This document shows positions 55,524 through 64,000 of a stretch of DNA of 64,000 nucleotides, piece by piece. The DNA comes from Corynebacterium mustelae (GTDB lineage: Bacteria > Actinomycetota > Actinomycetes > Mycobacteriales > Mycobacteriaceae). The stretch is from the NCBI RefSeq assembly GCF_001020985.1, contig NZ_CP011542.1, positions 2,232,001-2,296,000 of the forward strand. The letters run 5' to 3'. Every line of letters begins with the position of its first letter. Position 1 is the stretch's first letter. A program made the translations under genes and the position numbers. A model generated the notes under the pieces. The model made no database searches and was not told the origin of the DNA. It saw nothing but the letters and a program-made list of their open reading frames with translations.

Positions 55524-58500
55524 CTAACCCAAAATCCCCGGTCCCATGGTAGCTTTCAGGTCACCCATGAGGCTTGCCGAGCGGCTTACCCTTAGATGTT
55601 CTCCTAAGATAACCACCTTGGATTCCTCGCCGCAGACCAAATTCAGGTACACGTCGGAGTCACCGCTATTGGCTTGCAGCACCCCTTTCAGCTTGGCAAT
55701 GTTGGCCATCGTGCACTGGTCAGTGCGCATTGTTAGGCGTAACGGCAATCCGGCACCATTACCGGGGCCTAATTCCGGAACCTTCATATCATCGCAGAAC
55801 ACGCCGAATCGGTCATCACGTATGGAGATATGGGCTTTAGCCAGAATAATATTGTCCTCAACAATCTGTGGCCCAACTATCGCATACACCTTGTTAAAGA
55901 CCAACAGTTCCACCTGAACACCGTGCTGATCTTCAATGGTGACAATCGCCCACGGCGAGCCATCTTTCTTCGATACCCGGCGATCAACCACGGAAATAAT
56001 GCCGCCGATTTGCACCTCCGCGCCGTTTTTTAATTCCCCGGAAGCAATCAACGACAACGGGGTGTCAATCTGGGCGTCAAGCGCTTCTTCAAATCCATCC
56101 AGTGGGTGGCCGGAAACATACAGTCCCAGCATTTCTCGTTCCAGCGCCAACTGGTGTTTTTTATCCCACTGATCGTCCGGAACCGTGACGGTAAAGACAT
56201 TCTGGGCAGATTCATCCTCCCCACCAAACCCGGCAAACAGGTCAAACTGGCCTTTGTCCATAGCTTTCTTCGGGCCGATGGCAGCGTCTACCGCATCTTC
56301 GAACACCATCATCAGACCTTTGCGGGAATGCCCCATGGAGTCAAACGCACCGGCCTTAATCAGGGATTCCGTGACCCGTTTATTGCAGGCAGTCAGGTCG
56401 ATTTTGTCTAGGTAGTCGGAGAAATCCTTATATAAACCTTTTGCGTTTCGTTCTTTCACGATCGACGCCACCACGTCTTCACCAACGTTACGCACTGCCC
56501 CTAGACCGAAGCGGATATCGGTTCCGACTGGCAGGAAGTTATATGCGGATTCGTTCACGTCCGGCGACAACACAGCAATTCCTTGATGACGGCAGTCCGC
56601 CAAGTAGATCGCAGATTTGTCCTTTTTATCCGATACCGACGTCAGCAGCGCTGCCATATATTCAGCGGCGTAATTCGCTTTCAGGTAGGCGGTCCAATAA
56701 GACACCAAGCCGTAGCCTGCAGCATGCGACTTATTAAACGCATAAGAAGCGAACGGTTCGATGGTTCCCCACAGTGCGTCGACCGCTTCTTTGCTGAATC
56801 CGTTTTTGAACATTCCAGCGGAGAATTTTTCGTATTCCGCAGCCAACACTTCAGGCTTTTTCTTACCCATCGCTTTACGGAAACCATCAGCTTCACCAGC
56901 GGTGTAATTAGCCACCTTACGAGAAATAGCCATGATCTGCTCTTGGTAGACGATCAAACCATAGGTTTCATCAAGGATTTCCTTGAGGTCTTCTTCCAAT
57001 TCCGGGTGGATAGGCGTGATCGGTTTGCGCCCGTTTTTGCGGTCCGCGTAATCCAAATGGGCGCCCACACCCATCGGGCCTGGCCGGTACAGTGCCAAGG
57101 AAGCAACGATGTCATTGAAGCCGGTTGGTTGCATTCGTTTCAGCAATTCCTGCATGCCACCAGAGTCCAGCTGGAACACGCCGAGGGTCTCGCCCCGTGA
57201 TAGCAGCTCGTAGACCGCCTTGTTATCGGTGGTGAGGTTCTCCAGATCGATATCCTCATCCCGGTTAATCTTGATGTTCTCCAAGGCATCGCCGATGACC
57301 GTGAGGTTACGCAACCCCAGGAAGTCCATCTTCAAAAGACCAATAGCCTCACAGGCAGGATAGGGCCAACCGGTAATCAGGGCGCCGTCTGCGGGGCGTT
57401 TCCACATCGGGATGCAGTCAAGCAGCGGCACCGAGGCCATAATCACGGCGCAGGCGTGCACACCGGCTTGGCGGACCACGCCTTCAAGCCCCCGGGCAGT
57501 CTCATAAATTTGTTTAACGTCTGGGTCAGTTTCAATGAGTTGTCGGACCTCACCAGCCTCGGTATAACGCTCGTGTTCTGGATCCATGATGCCCGCCAGC
57601 GGAATGTCCTTGGCCATAATCGGCGGCGGCAACACCTTGGTAATGCGGTCGGCGATTTGGTAGCCCGGCTGACCATAGAGTGCACGCGCAGAGTCTTTCA
57701 ACGCTTGTTTGGTTTTCACCGTACCGAAGGTAATAACCTGAGCGATTTTGTCCTCACCCCACCGTTCCGTGGCATAGCGAATCATTTCACCACGGCGGCG
57801 ATCGTCAAAGTCGATATCGATATCGGGGGCGGAGGGACGTTCGGGATTAAGGAACCTCTCGAACAGCAGGCCGTGTTCCATCGGGTCGATATTGGTGATG
57901 GTAAGCGCATAAGCCACAAGCGCACCTGCAGCGGAACCACGGCCGGGCCCGACCCGAATGCCAATGCTGCGGGCGTGTTTAATCAACTCGGCAACGATGA
58001 GGAAGTAAGACGGGTAGCCTTTCATATCGATCACGTCGATTTCAAAATTCGCGCGTTCGATGTATTCCCGCGGCACTTCTTTGCCGGGGAACCGTTCTTG
58101 GAGGCCCTCCATAACCTGGTGTCGCAGCCACGTGGTTGGTGTGTGGCCTTCGGGCACGTCGGCAATTGGCATGCGGTCGTGGGGGTGTTCTGCCCACACA
58201 GAAGAATAGTCTTGGACGCGCTCTGCAATCCATAGGGTGTTGTCGCATGCGTCTGGCACCAGGTGGTCCCAGATCTCGCGCATTTGTTCCGCAGATTTGA
58301 CGTAGTAGCCGGTTCCGTCGAATTTGAAGCGATCTGGGTCGCTCATGGTTTTACCGGTTTGCACGCACAACATCACCTCGTGGGCGTGTGCTTGGGATTC
58401 CAGGACATAGTGGCAGTCGTTGGTTACAAGTGGCGGCAACCCGAGTTTCCGGCCGATTTCTAACAGTTCGCTGCGCACCCGGTTTTCGATATCGAGCCCG

Positions 58501-59084
58501 TGATCCATGAGTTCGAGAAAGTAGTTGTCTTTGCCGTAGATGTCTTGCCACATCGCGGCGGCTTCGAGTGCTTTGTCGAATTGCCCAAGCCTAAGCCGGG
58601 TTTGCACGTCACCTGAGGGGCATCCGGTTGTGGCGATGATCCCAGTGGCGTGTTCGGCGATTAGCTCGGCATCCATGCGGGGCCATTTACCAAGTTGGCC
58701 CTCATAAGAGGCCATCGATGAAAGGTAGAAAAGATTGTGCAGACCTTCGGTGGTTTCGGCGATCATCGTTTGGTGCAGGTAGGCACCGGATGCGGAGACG
58801 TCGTCGGATTTTTGGGATTCATCGCCCCACCGTTGCCGTTTCATATCGAAACGCGAGCCCGGCGCGAGATAGGCTTCGATTCCGATAATCGGTTTGATGC
58901 CAGCTTTGGTGATGGCGTGGTAAAAAGCGTCGGATCCAAACATGTTGCCATGGTCGGTCATGCCCACTGCGGGCATACCTTGACGTTTTACTTCTTCGGC
59001 TAGGAGATCAACTTTCGCCATCCCGTCCAGCATGGAGTATTCAGTGTGGTTGTGGAGATGAACGAAGGAGGATTTTTTGGCCAT
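55524..59084 (-). CDS. dnaE: DNA polymerase III alpha subunit
   Basis: Replicative polymerase catalytic subunit, 1186 residues as in other DnaE1. N-terminal PHP domain ([36 protein letters not shown]), palm with the catalytic Asp triplet region [18 protein letters not shown], the fingers/thumb region with YRPGPM and [19 protein letters not shown], the helix-hairpin-helix region, and an OB-fold ([20 protein letters not shown]) before the tail. Start ATG 59084. Monocistronic. Confidence 0.98.
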   Translation of the reverse strand: MAKKSSFVHLHNHTEYSMLDGMAKVDLLAEEVKRQGMPAVGMTDHGNMFGSDAFYHAITKAGIKPIIGIEAYLAPGSRFDMKRQRWGDESQKSDDVSASGAYLHQTMIAETTEGLHNLFYLSSMASYEGQLGKWPRMDAELIAEHATGIIATTGCPSGDVQTRLRLGQFDKALEAAAMWQDIYGKDNYFLELMDHGLDIENRVRSELLEIGRKLGLPPLVTNDCHYVLESQAHAHEVMLCVQTGKTMSDPDRFKFDGTGYYVKSAEQMREIWDHLVPDACDNTLWIAERVQDYSSVWAEHPHDRMPIADVPEGHTPTTWLRHQVMEGLQERFPGKEVPREYIERANFEIDVIDMKGYPSYFLIVAELIKHARSIGIRVGPGRGSAAGALVAYALTITNIDPMEHGLLFERFLNPERPSAPDIDIDFDDRRRGEMIRYATERWGEDKIAQVITFGTVKTKQALKDSARALYGQPGYQIADRITKVLPPPIMAKDIPLAGIMDPEHERYTEAGEVRQLIETDPDVKQIYETARGLEGVVRQAGVHACAVIMASVPLLDCIPMWKRPADGALITGWPYPACEAIGLLKMDFLGLRNLTVIGDALENIKINRDEDIDLENLTTDNKAVYELLSRGETLGVFQLDSGGMQELLKRMQPTGFNDIVASLALYRPGPMGVGAHLDYADRKNGRKPITPIHPELEEDLKEILDETYGLIVYQEQIMAISRKVANYTAGEADGFRKAMGKKKPEVLAAEYEKFSAGMFKNGFSKEAVDALWGTIEPFASYAFNKSHAAGYGLVSYWTAYLKANYAAEYMAALLTSVSDKKDKSAIYLADCRHQGIAVLSPDVNESAYNFLPVGTDIRFGLGAVRNVGEDVVASIVKERNAKGLYKDFSDYLDKIDLTACNKRVTESLIKAGAFDSMGHSRKGLMMVFEDAVDAAIGPKKAMDKGQFDLFAGFGGEDESAQNVFTVTVPDDQWDKKHQLALEREMLGLYVSGHPLDGFEEALDAQIDTPLSLIASGELKNGAEVQIGGIISVVDRRVSKKDGSPWAIVTIEDQHGVQVELLVFNKVYAIVGPQIVEDNIILAKAHISIRDDRFGVFCDDMKVPELGPGNGAGLPLRLTMRTDQCTMANIAKLKGVLQANSGDSDVYLNLVCGEESKVVILGEHLRVSRSASLMGDLKATMGPGILG

Positions 59085-59149
59085 GGGGTTAGTCTAGTGA
59101 TCCTGTCAAGCAGACGTCACGCATGACCGGTCACGGTGTGTCTGTGGGT

Positions 59150-59160
59150 GCTTTTCGACG
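59150..59160 (-). repeat. CGTCGAMAAGC motif, AA form
   Basis: Non-coding, in the short gap between divergent dnaE and rarD. Confidence 0.85.
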
Positions 59161-59167
59161 CCGATAG

Positions 59168-60151
59168 GTGGCGGACAGTACGATGTTGCCTATGGTTTTT
59201 GCGTTGGCGGCTTATTTGTTGTGGGGGCTGTTTCCGGCATTTTTCCCGCTATTAGAGCCTGCTTCCCCGGTGGAAATTATCGCGCATCGCATTACGTGGA
59301 CTGCGGTGATTATGGCTGGGGTGGTTTTTGTCACTGGTGGTTTTCGCCAGTTGCGCCATGCGTCGCTGTCGCTATGGCTGCATATTGCGGCGGCCGGTGG
59401 GTTGATTGCGGTGAATTGGTTGGTCTACGTGATTGCGGTGAATTCCAGCCATGTCGCCGACGCCGCGTTGGGTTATTTCATCAATCCACTGGTGAATGTG
59501 CTTCTCGGCATTATGTTTTTGCATGAGCGGCTTCGTCCTGCTCAGGTGGCCAGTATTGCTATCGCGGCGACCGCTGTGGCGATTCTGACGCTTCTTGCGG
59601 GGCAACCACCGATTGTTGCATTGGTGCTTGCGTTTTCCTTTGGATTCTATGGGCTGGTGAAAAAACGGATTCCGCTGCCAGCTAGCACGTCTTTGGCTGC
59701 GGAAACCTTGGTGTTAGCCCCGGTGGCAATCGGATACATCGTGGTTATTGAAGCTACCGGTACAGGAACTTTTACGGGTTTCGGTTGTGGGCATAGCACG
59801 CTACTTATATCGGCTGGGTTGGTCACTGCAGTTCCGTTATTGCTTTTTGGAATGGCAGCCAAGCAAGTGCCGTTATCAACAATTGGAATGTTGCAGTACA
59901 TAACACCTACGATGCAGATGTTGTGGGCGGTATTTGTCACACGTGAGCATATTGAGCCCATCCGCTGGGTGGCATTTGGCATCATTTGGGTGGCGGTTAT
60001 TCTTTTCCTTTTCGATACATACCGCCATCGTCGTGTTCCGCGTCCTGCCAATAAGGCATCGGCTAGTAGTGAACCGGACGAACCGAGAACCGATTCCATG
60101 CCGCATCTGGGGGAAGAACCTCCACCGCCGCCACCTCCGGGGCGTCGATAA
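59168..60151 (+). CDS. rarD: RarD / EamA-family transporter
   Basis: 327 residues with about ten membrane helices of the drug/metabolite transporter superfamily, RarD type: GLFPAFFPLLEPASPVEIIA, HRITWT, NWLVYVIAVNSSHVADAALG, YFINPLVNVLLG and the second-half repeat MLQYITPTMQMLWAVF. Substrate unknown. It starts at GTG 59168 (or ATG 59183). The last 30 residues, including a run of seven prolines, are coded by DNA shared with the convergent next gene and are probably not conserved. Confidence 0.9.
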   Translation: MADSTMLPMVFALAAYLLWGLFPAFFPLLEPASPVEIIAHRITWTAVIMAGVVFVTGGFRQLRHASLSLWLHIAAAGGLIAVNWLVYVIAVNSSHVADAALGYFINPLVNVLLGIMFLHERLRPAQVASIAIAATAVAILTLLAGQPPIVALVLAFSFGFYGLVKKRIPLPASTSLAAETLVLAPVAIGYIVVIEATGTGTFTGFGCGHSTLLISAGLVTAVPLLLFGMAAKQVPLSTIGMLQYITPTMQMLWAVFVTREHIEPIRWVAFGIIWVAVILFLFDTYRHRRVPRPANKASASSEPDEPRTDSMPHLGEEPPPPPPPGRR

Positions 60152-60605
60152 GCATGGCCAGCACTGACACTCGGTCATAGACCACTACCCCCGTGATTTC
60201 GTTTATGGGCAGGTCGTGGATTTTTAATTGGTGGGCGATATAGTCGCCCCGGGTGGATTTCACCGGCTCTGGGATTCCTACTACCGGGCTACCTGCAACC
60301 TGGATGGCGTTAACTCGGGTAATGTTTTCCACCACGGTGCCAACAGACTGCGCTGATTGTGGTTGGGTAAAAGTTACTAAACCATAGCCGACATAGTCGC
60401 CGTCGGCGCGCGCCATATCAATCGATTGTGCTGCACGGTTTACGTATGTGTCGAAACTTTCAGATGTTTCTTGACCAAGGCTATCGCCATTAATCAGCAT
60501 GGGTTTGGCTACCCGGTCACTTCCAGATAGCACCGCTACCGCTGCTAGTAATATGGCGCAGGAGAATCCGGCGATTGCTAGTCGCCACCGGTCGATTGTG
60601 TCCAC
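60063..60605 (-). CDS. Membrane-anchored exported protein, unknown
   Basis: 180 residues: an N-terminal signal-anchor helix (LAIAGFSCAILLAAVAVLSG) and an extracytoplasmic domain of about 145 residues without cysteines. No family recognised. Its 3' end overlaps rarD by 89 bases tail-to-tail. Confidence 0.65.
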   Translation of the reverse strand: MDTIDRWRLAIAGFSCAILLAAVAVLSGSDRVAKPMLINGDSLGQETSESFDTYVNRAAQSIDMARADGDYVGYGLVTFTQPQSAQSVGTVVENITRVNAIQVAGSPVVGIPEPVKSTRGDYIAHQLKIHDLPINEITGVVVYDRVSVLAMLIDAPEVAAVEVLPPDAAWNRFSVRPVHY

Positions 60606-60643
60606 AATGTATTAGAGTGCAGGAGCCGACGAGAAAAGCACAA

Positions 60644-60705
60644 CCGCGCAGCTTTAGCGTTTAAGCCCGTAACGTCTACGGCTCGCTTTTTTAAAAGCTG
60701 CGCGG
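60644..60705 (-). terminator. Terminator of the DUF2892 gene
   Basis: Perfect 12-bp stem CCGCGCAGCTTT (60644-60655) / AAAGCTGCGCGG (60694-60705), 38-nt loop. Confidence 0.75.
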
Positions 60706-60716
60706 AAACGAGAAAA

Positions 60717-60938
60717 TTATGGGTTGGTGGTGTTATTCGGATCGATGTCGCAGGTGGATTTACCCAAAGCCTTATAGATTGGGCAGAATCCGATGATCGC
60801 GGTGACCAGAAGGATAACCGACAAAATCCACATGATGATGGCGAAAATTGCGTTGCTAGCAAGCATGCCACCGAAGCCTATTAGAAGCGATGCCACAACA
60901 CGAATAATGCGGTCTTGATTAGAAAGATTCTTAGTCAT
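60717..60938 (-). CDS. DUF2892 family membrane protein (YgaP-type)
   Basis: 73 residues: NQDRIIRVVASLLIG, two helices, and the family end GFCPIYKALGKSTCDI. In other bacteria this domain is often fused to rhodanese. ATG 60938 has AGGGA directly upstream; the frame extends to 60971. Confidence 0.9.
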   Translation of the reverse strand: MTKNLSNQDRIIRVVASLLIGFGGMLASNAIFAIIMWILSVILLVTAIIGFCPIYKALGKSTCDIDPNNTTNP

Positions 60939-61351
60939 TCCCTGTATGGTATTCCGACTGGCAAAAAACACCAGTCATTGTGGTGTAAGACACAAGATAA
61001 GCTGCATTCCCCCACCCTAACGTAGTAATCCGTAACGCCTTTTCATTGCTTATTGCTCCCTTCTAAAAGGTGCAATCTACCCCATAGAGCAGTGCAAAAA
61101 TGCTACATTAGCAAAATCGCTTACCTTAAAAGCAGTGATGGGAGGTTTGACACCAGCTCGCGAGATTTCGTTAACAACCTGCACCATGAACGATTGCAAC
61201 AAAACTAAAGCCCCACGGTGGTCGCATAACAACATAAAGTACGCCTGAATTGGGATTGCTATCAGAGCTAACCGTTTGGCAGGTTGTGCGTCTGAAACTT
61301 TTCTACCGTTGTTAAGCAAGCGCCACTTCGACTTTCCTAAGGACTGCATTC
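60939..61351. other. Intergenic region without a gene
   Basis: A minus-strand frame at 61077-61349 has no ribosome site and no recognisable sequence. The region probably holds promoters for the DUF2892 gene and the MFS gene. No repeat seen. Confidence 0.5.
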
Positions 61352-62611
61352 ATGACCAACAAAGAATATGACGGCTCGCTGAAGTCTGTCGCTTTTCGAC
61401 GTCTTGTGGCAGCGCGAGTATCCAATGAATTCTCGCAGTCAATGGCCACGATCTCGGTAACGGTGCTCCTTGTTGCTATCACCGGGCAGGCTGCTCTGGT
61501 TGGCATCAGCGCGGGAGTCTACACTGCTTGTTTGATTCTCAGTCAGATTATCTCTGGTGCTGTTGTCGACCGGGTGCGTGCAGACCGCGCTCTTTTCTGG
61601 TCAGCTGTCGTGCAGGCATTAGGGTGGGCGATCGTCCTAGCGGGTGCGTTGCACCATGACCACCCTGTTTTCTTCACCACATTGGTGGTTGCGGGATCAA
61701 TCATCGGCGGTTTGGCATCTGGTCTTGATGCCCCAGCTGAGTTCGCGTTGACCCGGCAGATTGTGGCTAAGGAGCACTTTCACAAAGCCGCCGCCATTGC
61801 CCAAGGGCGGGAATCTTTCGCATCGGTATCGAGTAACCCCATCGCCGGTGTCTTGGCAACCATTGGCCACGCGGTACCCCTTATCACCCAAATTATCTTC
61901 AGCCTGCTTGCAGCCATGTTGGTTCCATCATCAACCAGAAGAGAAACTGATACAAAACCGCAGGCTGGCGCAGGCGGAGCCGTTACAAGCTTCGCCAGGG
62001 AGGTAACGGAGGGGTTTTCCTATGTGTTCAGCGACAGCGGCCTACGAGCGATAGCATTGATTTCCGGTTTTGCGAATTTCGCCATGGCGCTTTTGCCTAT
62101 GACACTGCTGGTGCATTTCGCCACAGTGGGTGCGAAATCCTGGAAACTTGGTATTCTGTCGGCGACGATGGGCATCGCCATGATTAGTGGTGCGTGGTTC
62201 GCTGAACGTTTTTCTGCGCGGTTTACGTTTTTCGCCGCTGGCGTTGTGGCGTGTGCTGGGCTGACCATTGGCTCTATAGTCCTTCCGGCAACGTTAGGTT
62301 CCCTACCGTTGACCTGTGTGGTGCTTGTGGGTATGTTTTTCTTTCTCCCGCTCTTTAACTCTGGTTGCAGCGCATATATGGCCTTTAGTTGTACCGATGA
62401 AAACGAAGGACGGGTTGCTGCCGCGACCGGGGTTCCGGGGATGGCACTTATGCCTGTCGGGGCAATTGTTGGTGGTTTTCTCTTTGACAGCTACGGGGCG
62501 CTTCCGGGTGTATGGGTCTGCGCTGTGGTCTTCGCAGTCTCGTTGCTGATGGTGGTAACTTCCTCGCGGTTTCGCACAATGCCCCGGTTTACAGACATGG
62601 CGGCGCACTAG
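61352..62611 (+). CDS. MFS exporter (EntS/macrolide-efflux-like)
   Basis: 419 residues with about 12 helices, of the MFS_3 type: SVAFRRLVAARVSNEFSQSM at the N-terminus and LASGLDAPAEFALTRQIVAK, GRVAATGVPG-like (EGRVAAATGVPGMAL) in the second half. Relatives export siderophores or drugs; the substrate is not evident here. ATG start with CTAAGGA upstream. Confidence 0.85.
   Translation: MTNKEYDGSLKSVAFRRLVAARVSNEFSQSMATISVTVLLVAITGQAALVGISAGVYTACLILSQIISGAVVDRVRADRALFWSAVVQALGWAIVLAGALHHDHPVFFTTLVVAGSIIGGLASGLDAPAEFALTRQIVAKEHFHKAAAIAQGRESFASVSSNPIAGVLATIGHAVPLITQIIFSLLAAMLVPSSTRRETDTKPQAGAGGAVTSFAREVTEGFSYVFSDSGLRAIALISGFANFAMALLPMTLLVHFATVGAKSWKLGILSATMGIAMISGAWFAERFSARFTFFAAGVVACAGLTIGSIVLPATLGSLPLTCVVLVGMFFFLPLFNSGCSAYMAFSCTDENEGRVAAATGVPGMALMPVGAIVGGFLFDSYGALPGVWVCAVVFAVSLLMVVTSSRFRTMPRFTDMAAH
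61391..61401 (-). repeat. CGTCGAMAAGC motif, AA form
   Basis: Near the start of the MFS gene, read F-R-R. Confidence 0.85.
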
Positions 62612-62692
62612 CTCACTATAGGTGAAGTGGGGTTGGTTGAGGCAGGAATTCTGCTGGGACTGTTGGTTTTTAAGGAGACGAAATCAGCGAAG

Positions 62693-63628
62693 TTATTGGT
62701 TATCTGCACGTAACACATCGAGGGCATGTTGCAGGTCTGGCGGATATGGTGAGGTGATCTCCATCCATCTTCCGTCTGCTGGGTGATAAAACCCAAGTGT
62801 CACCGCATGTAACCACTGGCGGATGAGTCCTAAGCGTTTGGCCAGGTTCGGGTCGGAGCCATACATTGGGTCACCGCAGCATGGGTGGTGAAGTGCCGCC
62901 ATATGTACCCGGATTTGGTGAGTCCGGCCGGTTTCTAAGTGGATTTCTAACAGTGAGGCTTCGGCGAATGCTTCCAAAGTTTCATAGTGTGTTACCGCAT
63001 GTTTGCCATCACTGGTCACGGCAAACTTCCAACCAGAGGATGGATGCCTGCCGATCGGCGCTTCGATGGTTCCCGTCAACGGATCCATGTGCCCCTGCAC
63101 CAGCGCATGGTAGGTTTTGGAAACGGTGCGTTCTTTAAAGGCGCGTTTGAGTACCGAATATCCGCGCTCGGAAGCCGCCACCACCATAACTCCACTCGTA
63201 CCAACATCCAGGCGTTGGACGATGCCGTTTCGTTCAGGTGGGCCGGATGTGGAAATGCGGAACCCAGCTGCGGCTAAGCCGCCGACAACCGTTGGGCCTT
63301 CCCAACCAACAGTGGGGTGGGCGGCCACCCCGACAGGTTTATTAACCGCGATCACATCGTCGTCGGAATACAAAATATCCATTCCTTCGACGAGTTCTTC
63401 TTTCGGTAGCAACGGCTTTTGCGGTTCGGGAAGCAACACCTCCAACCAGGAGCCGTCGTTAAGCTTGTCCGACTTCGCCACCTGCTTGCCGTCGACGGTC
63501 ACATCGCCTGCTGCGGCAAGATCGGCCGCAACCGTGCGTGATAACCCCAGTAATTTCGATAGAGCTTGATCCACCCGCATGCCTGCCAAGCCTTCGGGCA
63601 CTGGTAGGGATCTAAATTCACGGGTCAT
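62693..63628 (-). CDS. rluD: 23S rRNA pseudouridine synthase RluD family
   Basis: 311 residues: N-terminal S4 domain ([20 protein letters not shown]) and RluA/D catalytic domain with the active Asp in [14 protein letters not shown], then [22 protein letters not shown] and LHAVTLGF. Modifies helix 69 or related sites. Its ATG overlaps the lspA stop by four bases, so the two are coupled. Confidence 0.95.
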   Translation of the reverse strand: MTREFRSLPVPEGLAGMRVDQALSKLLGLSRTVAADLAAAGDVTVDGKQVAKSDKLNDGSWLEVLLPEPQKPLLPKEELVEGMDILYSDDDVIAVNKPVGVAAHPTVGWEGPTVVGGLAAAGFRISTSGPPERNGIVQRLDVGTSGVMVVAASERGYSVLKRAFKERTVSKTYHALVQGHMDPLTGTIEAPIGRHPSSGWKFAVTSDGKHAVTHYETLEAFAEASLLEIHLETGRTHQIRVHMAALHHPCCGDPMYGSDPNLAKRLGLIRQWLHAVTLGFYHPADGRWMEITSPYPPDLQHALDVLRADNQ

Positions 63629-64000
63629 TTCTCCCCCTCCCCACCGGAGTTGACGAGCCGTGATTGACGGCGTTCTGCAATAAACATCGCAGCGATAAAT
63701 AACACCACCCCGACCGTTATGGCAGAGTCGGCAATGTTAAACACCGCGAAATTGCCGATGGAAATAAAATCCACCACATGCCCTAAGAAAAAAGCTGGCT
63801 CTCTGAATAATCGGTCAATGAGGTTACCTAATGCCCCACCACCAATAAGCGCCAACCCGAGTGCGGACCATCGGTCTTCCACCTTGCGCGAATAAATGAT
63901 CACACCCAATAAAAATGCGATTTGAAAGCACGTAAACAGCCAGGTAGAACCGGAGCCGATGGAAAACGCCGCGCCGGGATTAAATAACAGACGGAACCTA
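63625..64000 (-). CDS. lspA: Lipoprotein signal peptidase (5' part outside window)
   Basis: About 125 C-terminal residues of an integral membrane aspartic peptidase that removes signal peptides from diacylglyceryl-prelipoproteins. The conserved [27 protein letters not shown] with catalytic Asp, VVDFI and [11 protein letters not shown] with the second Asp are present, and there are membrane helices on both sides. The gene begins beyond the window edge. Confidence 0.95.
   Translation of the reverse strand, partial: RFRLLFNPGAAFSIGSGSTWLFTCFQIAFLLGVIIYSRKVEDRWSALGLALIGGGALGNLIDRLFREPAFFLGHVVDFISIGNFAVFNIADSAITVGVVLFIAAMFIAERRQSRLVNSGGEGEK

Noticed and set aside
57456..58235. 259-codon plus-strand frame opposite dnaE
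   Set aside because: Antisense shadow of a fully conserved dnaE reading frame.
61077..61349. Minus-strand 90-codon frame upstream of the MFS gene
   Set aside because: No ribosome site or recognisable domain; lies in a promoter region.

Overview
The window is chromosomal DNA of a Corynebacterium, species not determined. The gene order follows blocks known from C. glutamicum and M. tuberculosis: rnc/DUF177/SepIVA; gdhA; glgP; pyk-lgt; hisI-hisF-impA-hisA-hisH ... hisB-hisC-hisD; glgX; relS; treZ-ilvA; dnaE; rluD-lspA. Many proteins, for example glutamate dehydrogenase and threonine dehydratase, read almost like the C. glutamicum ones. No rRNA, tRNA, CRISPR array or intact insertion sequence was seen.

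Layout. 1-6.3 kb: start of rnc and DUF177 on the minus strand, then an accessory cassette made of a fibronectin-type-III surface protein and a divergent, frameshifted membrane-anchored serine protease, with DtxR-like boxes between them, then a SepIVA-like DivIVA-domain protein. 6.5-13.6 kb: gdhA, glycerate kinase, an unknown soluble/membrane pair, a DUF4921 HIT-like protein with an M20 amidohydrolase, and a DCC thioredoxin-like protein. 13.7-22.6 kb: secreted Corynebacterium-type proteins, glgP, and a tandem array of DUF1963 genes with a decayed fourth copy. 22.8-38.9 kb: pyk, lgt, a TrpC paralogue with altered active-site positions, a Trp-associated membrane protein and the histidine genes, all on the minus strand. 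This run is broken at 32.4-34.4 kb by an AT-rich plus-strand insertion holding a duplicated module of a glycine-zipper peptide and a four-helix membrane protein. 39-52.9 kb: a YbjN-like protein, a lipoprotein, a TetR regulator with palindromic operators, glgX, a DnaQ-like exonuclease with a BRCT domain, relS, small proteins, treZ and ilvA. 53-64 kb: two small anchored secreted proteins, transporters, dnaE, rarD, rluD and lspA.

Metabolic themes are histidine synthesis, glycogen/trehalose turnover (GlgP, GlgX, TreZ; treY is not in the window), ammonium assimilation (Gdh) and lipoprotein processing (Lgt, LspA).

The most striking signal is at the DNA level. The 11-mer CGTCGAMAAGC (M = A or C) occurs at least 24 times on both strands, in coding DNA in several reading frames and in gaps between genes. 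About 0.06 copies would be expected by chance. It behaves like a genome-wide repeated signal such as an uptake sequence or a binding site for a chromosome-organising protein. The second is the duplicated glycine-zipper/membrane-protein module, in which both membrane genes need a -1 frameshift at the same relative point; one copy carries the classical slippery heptamer A AAA AAG in the correct frame.
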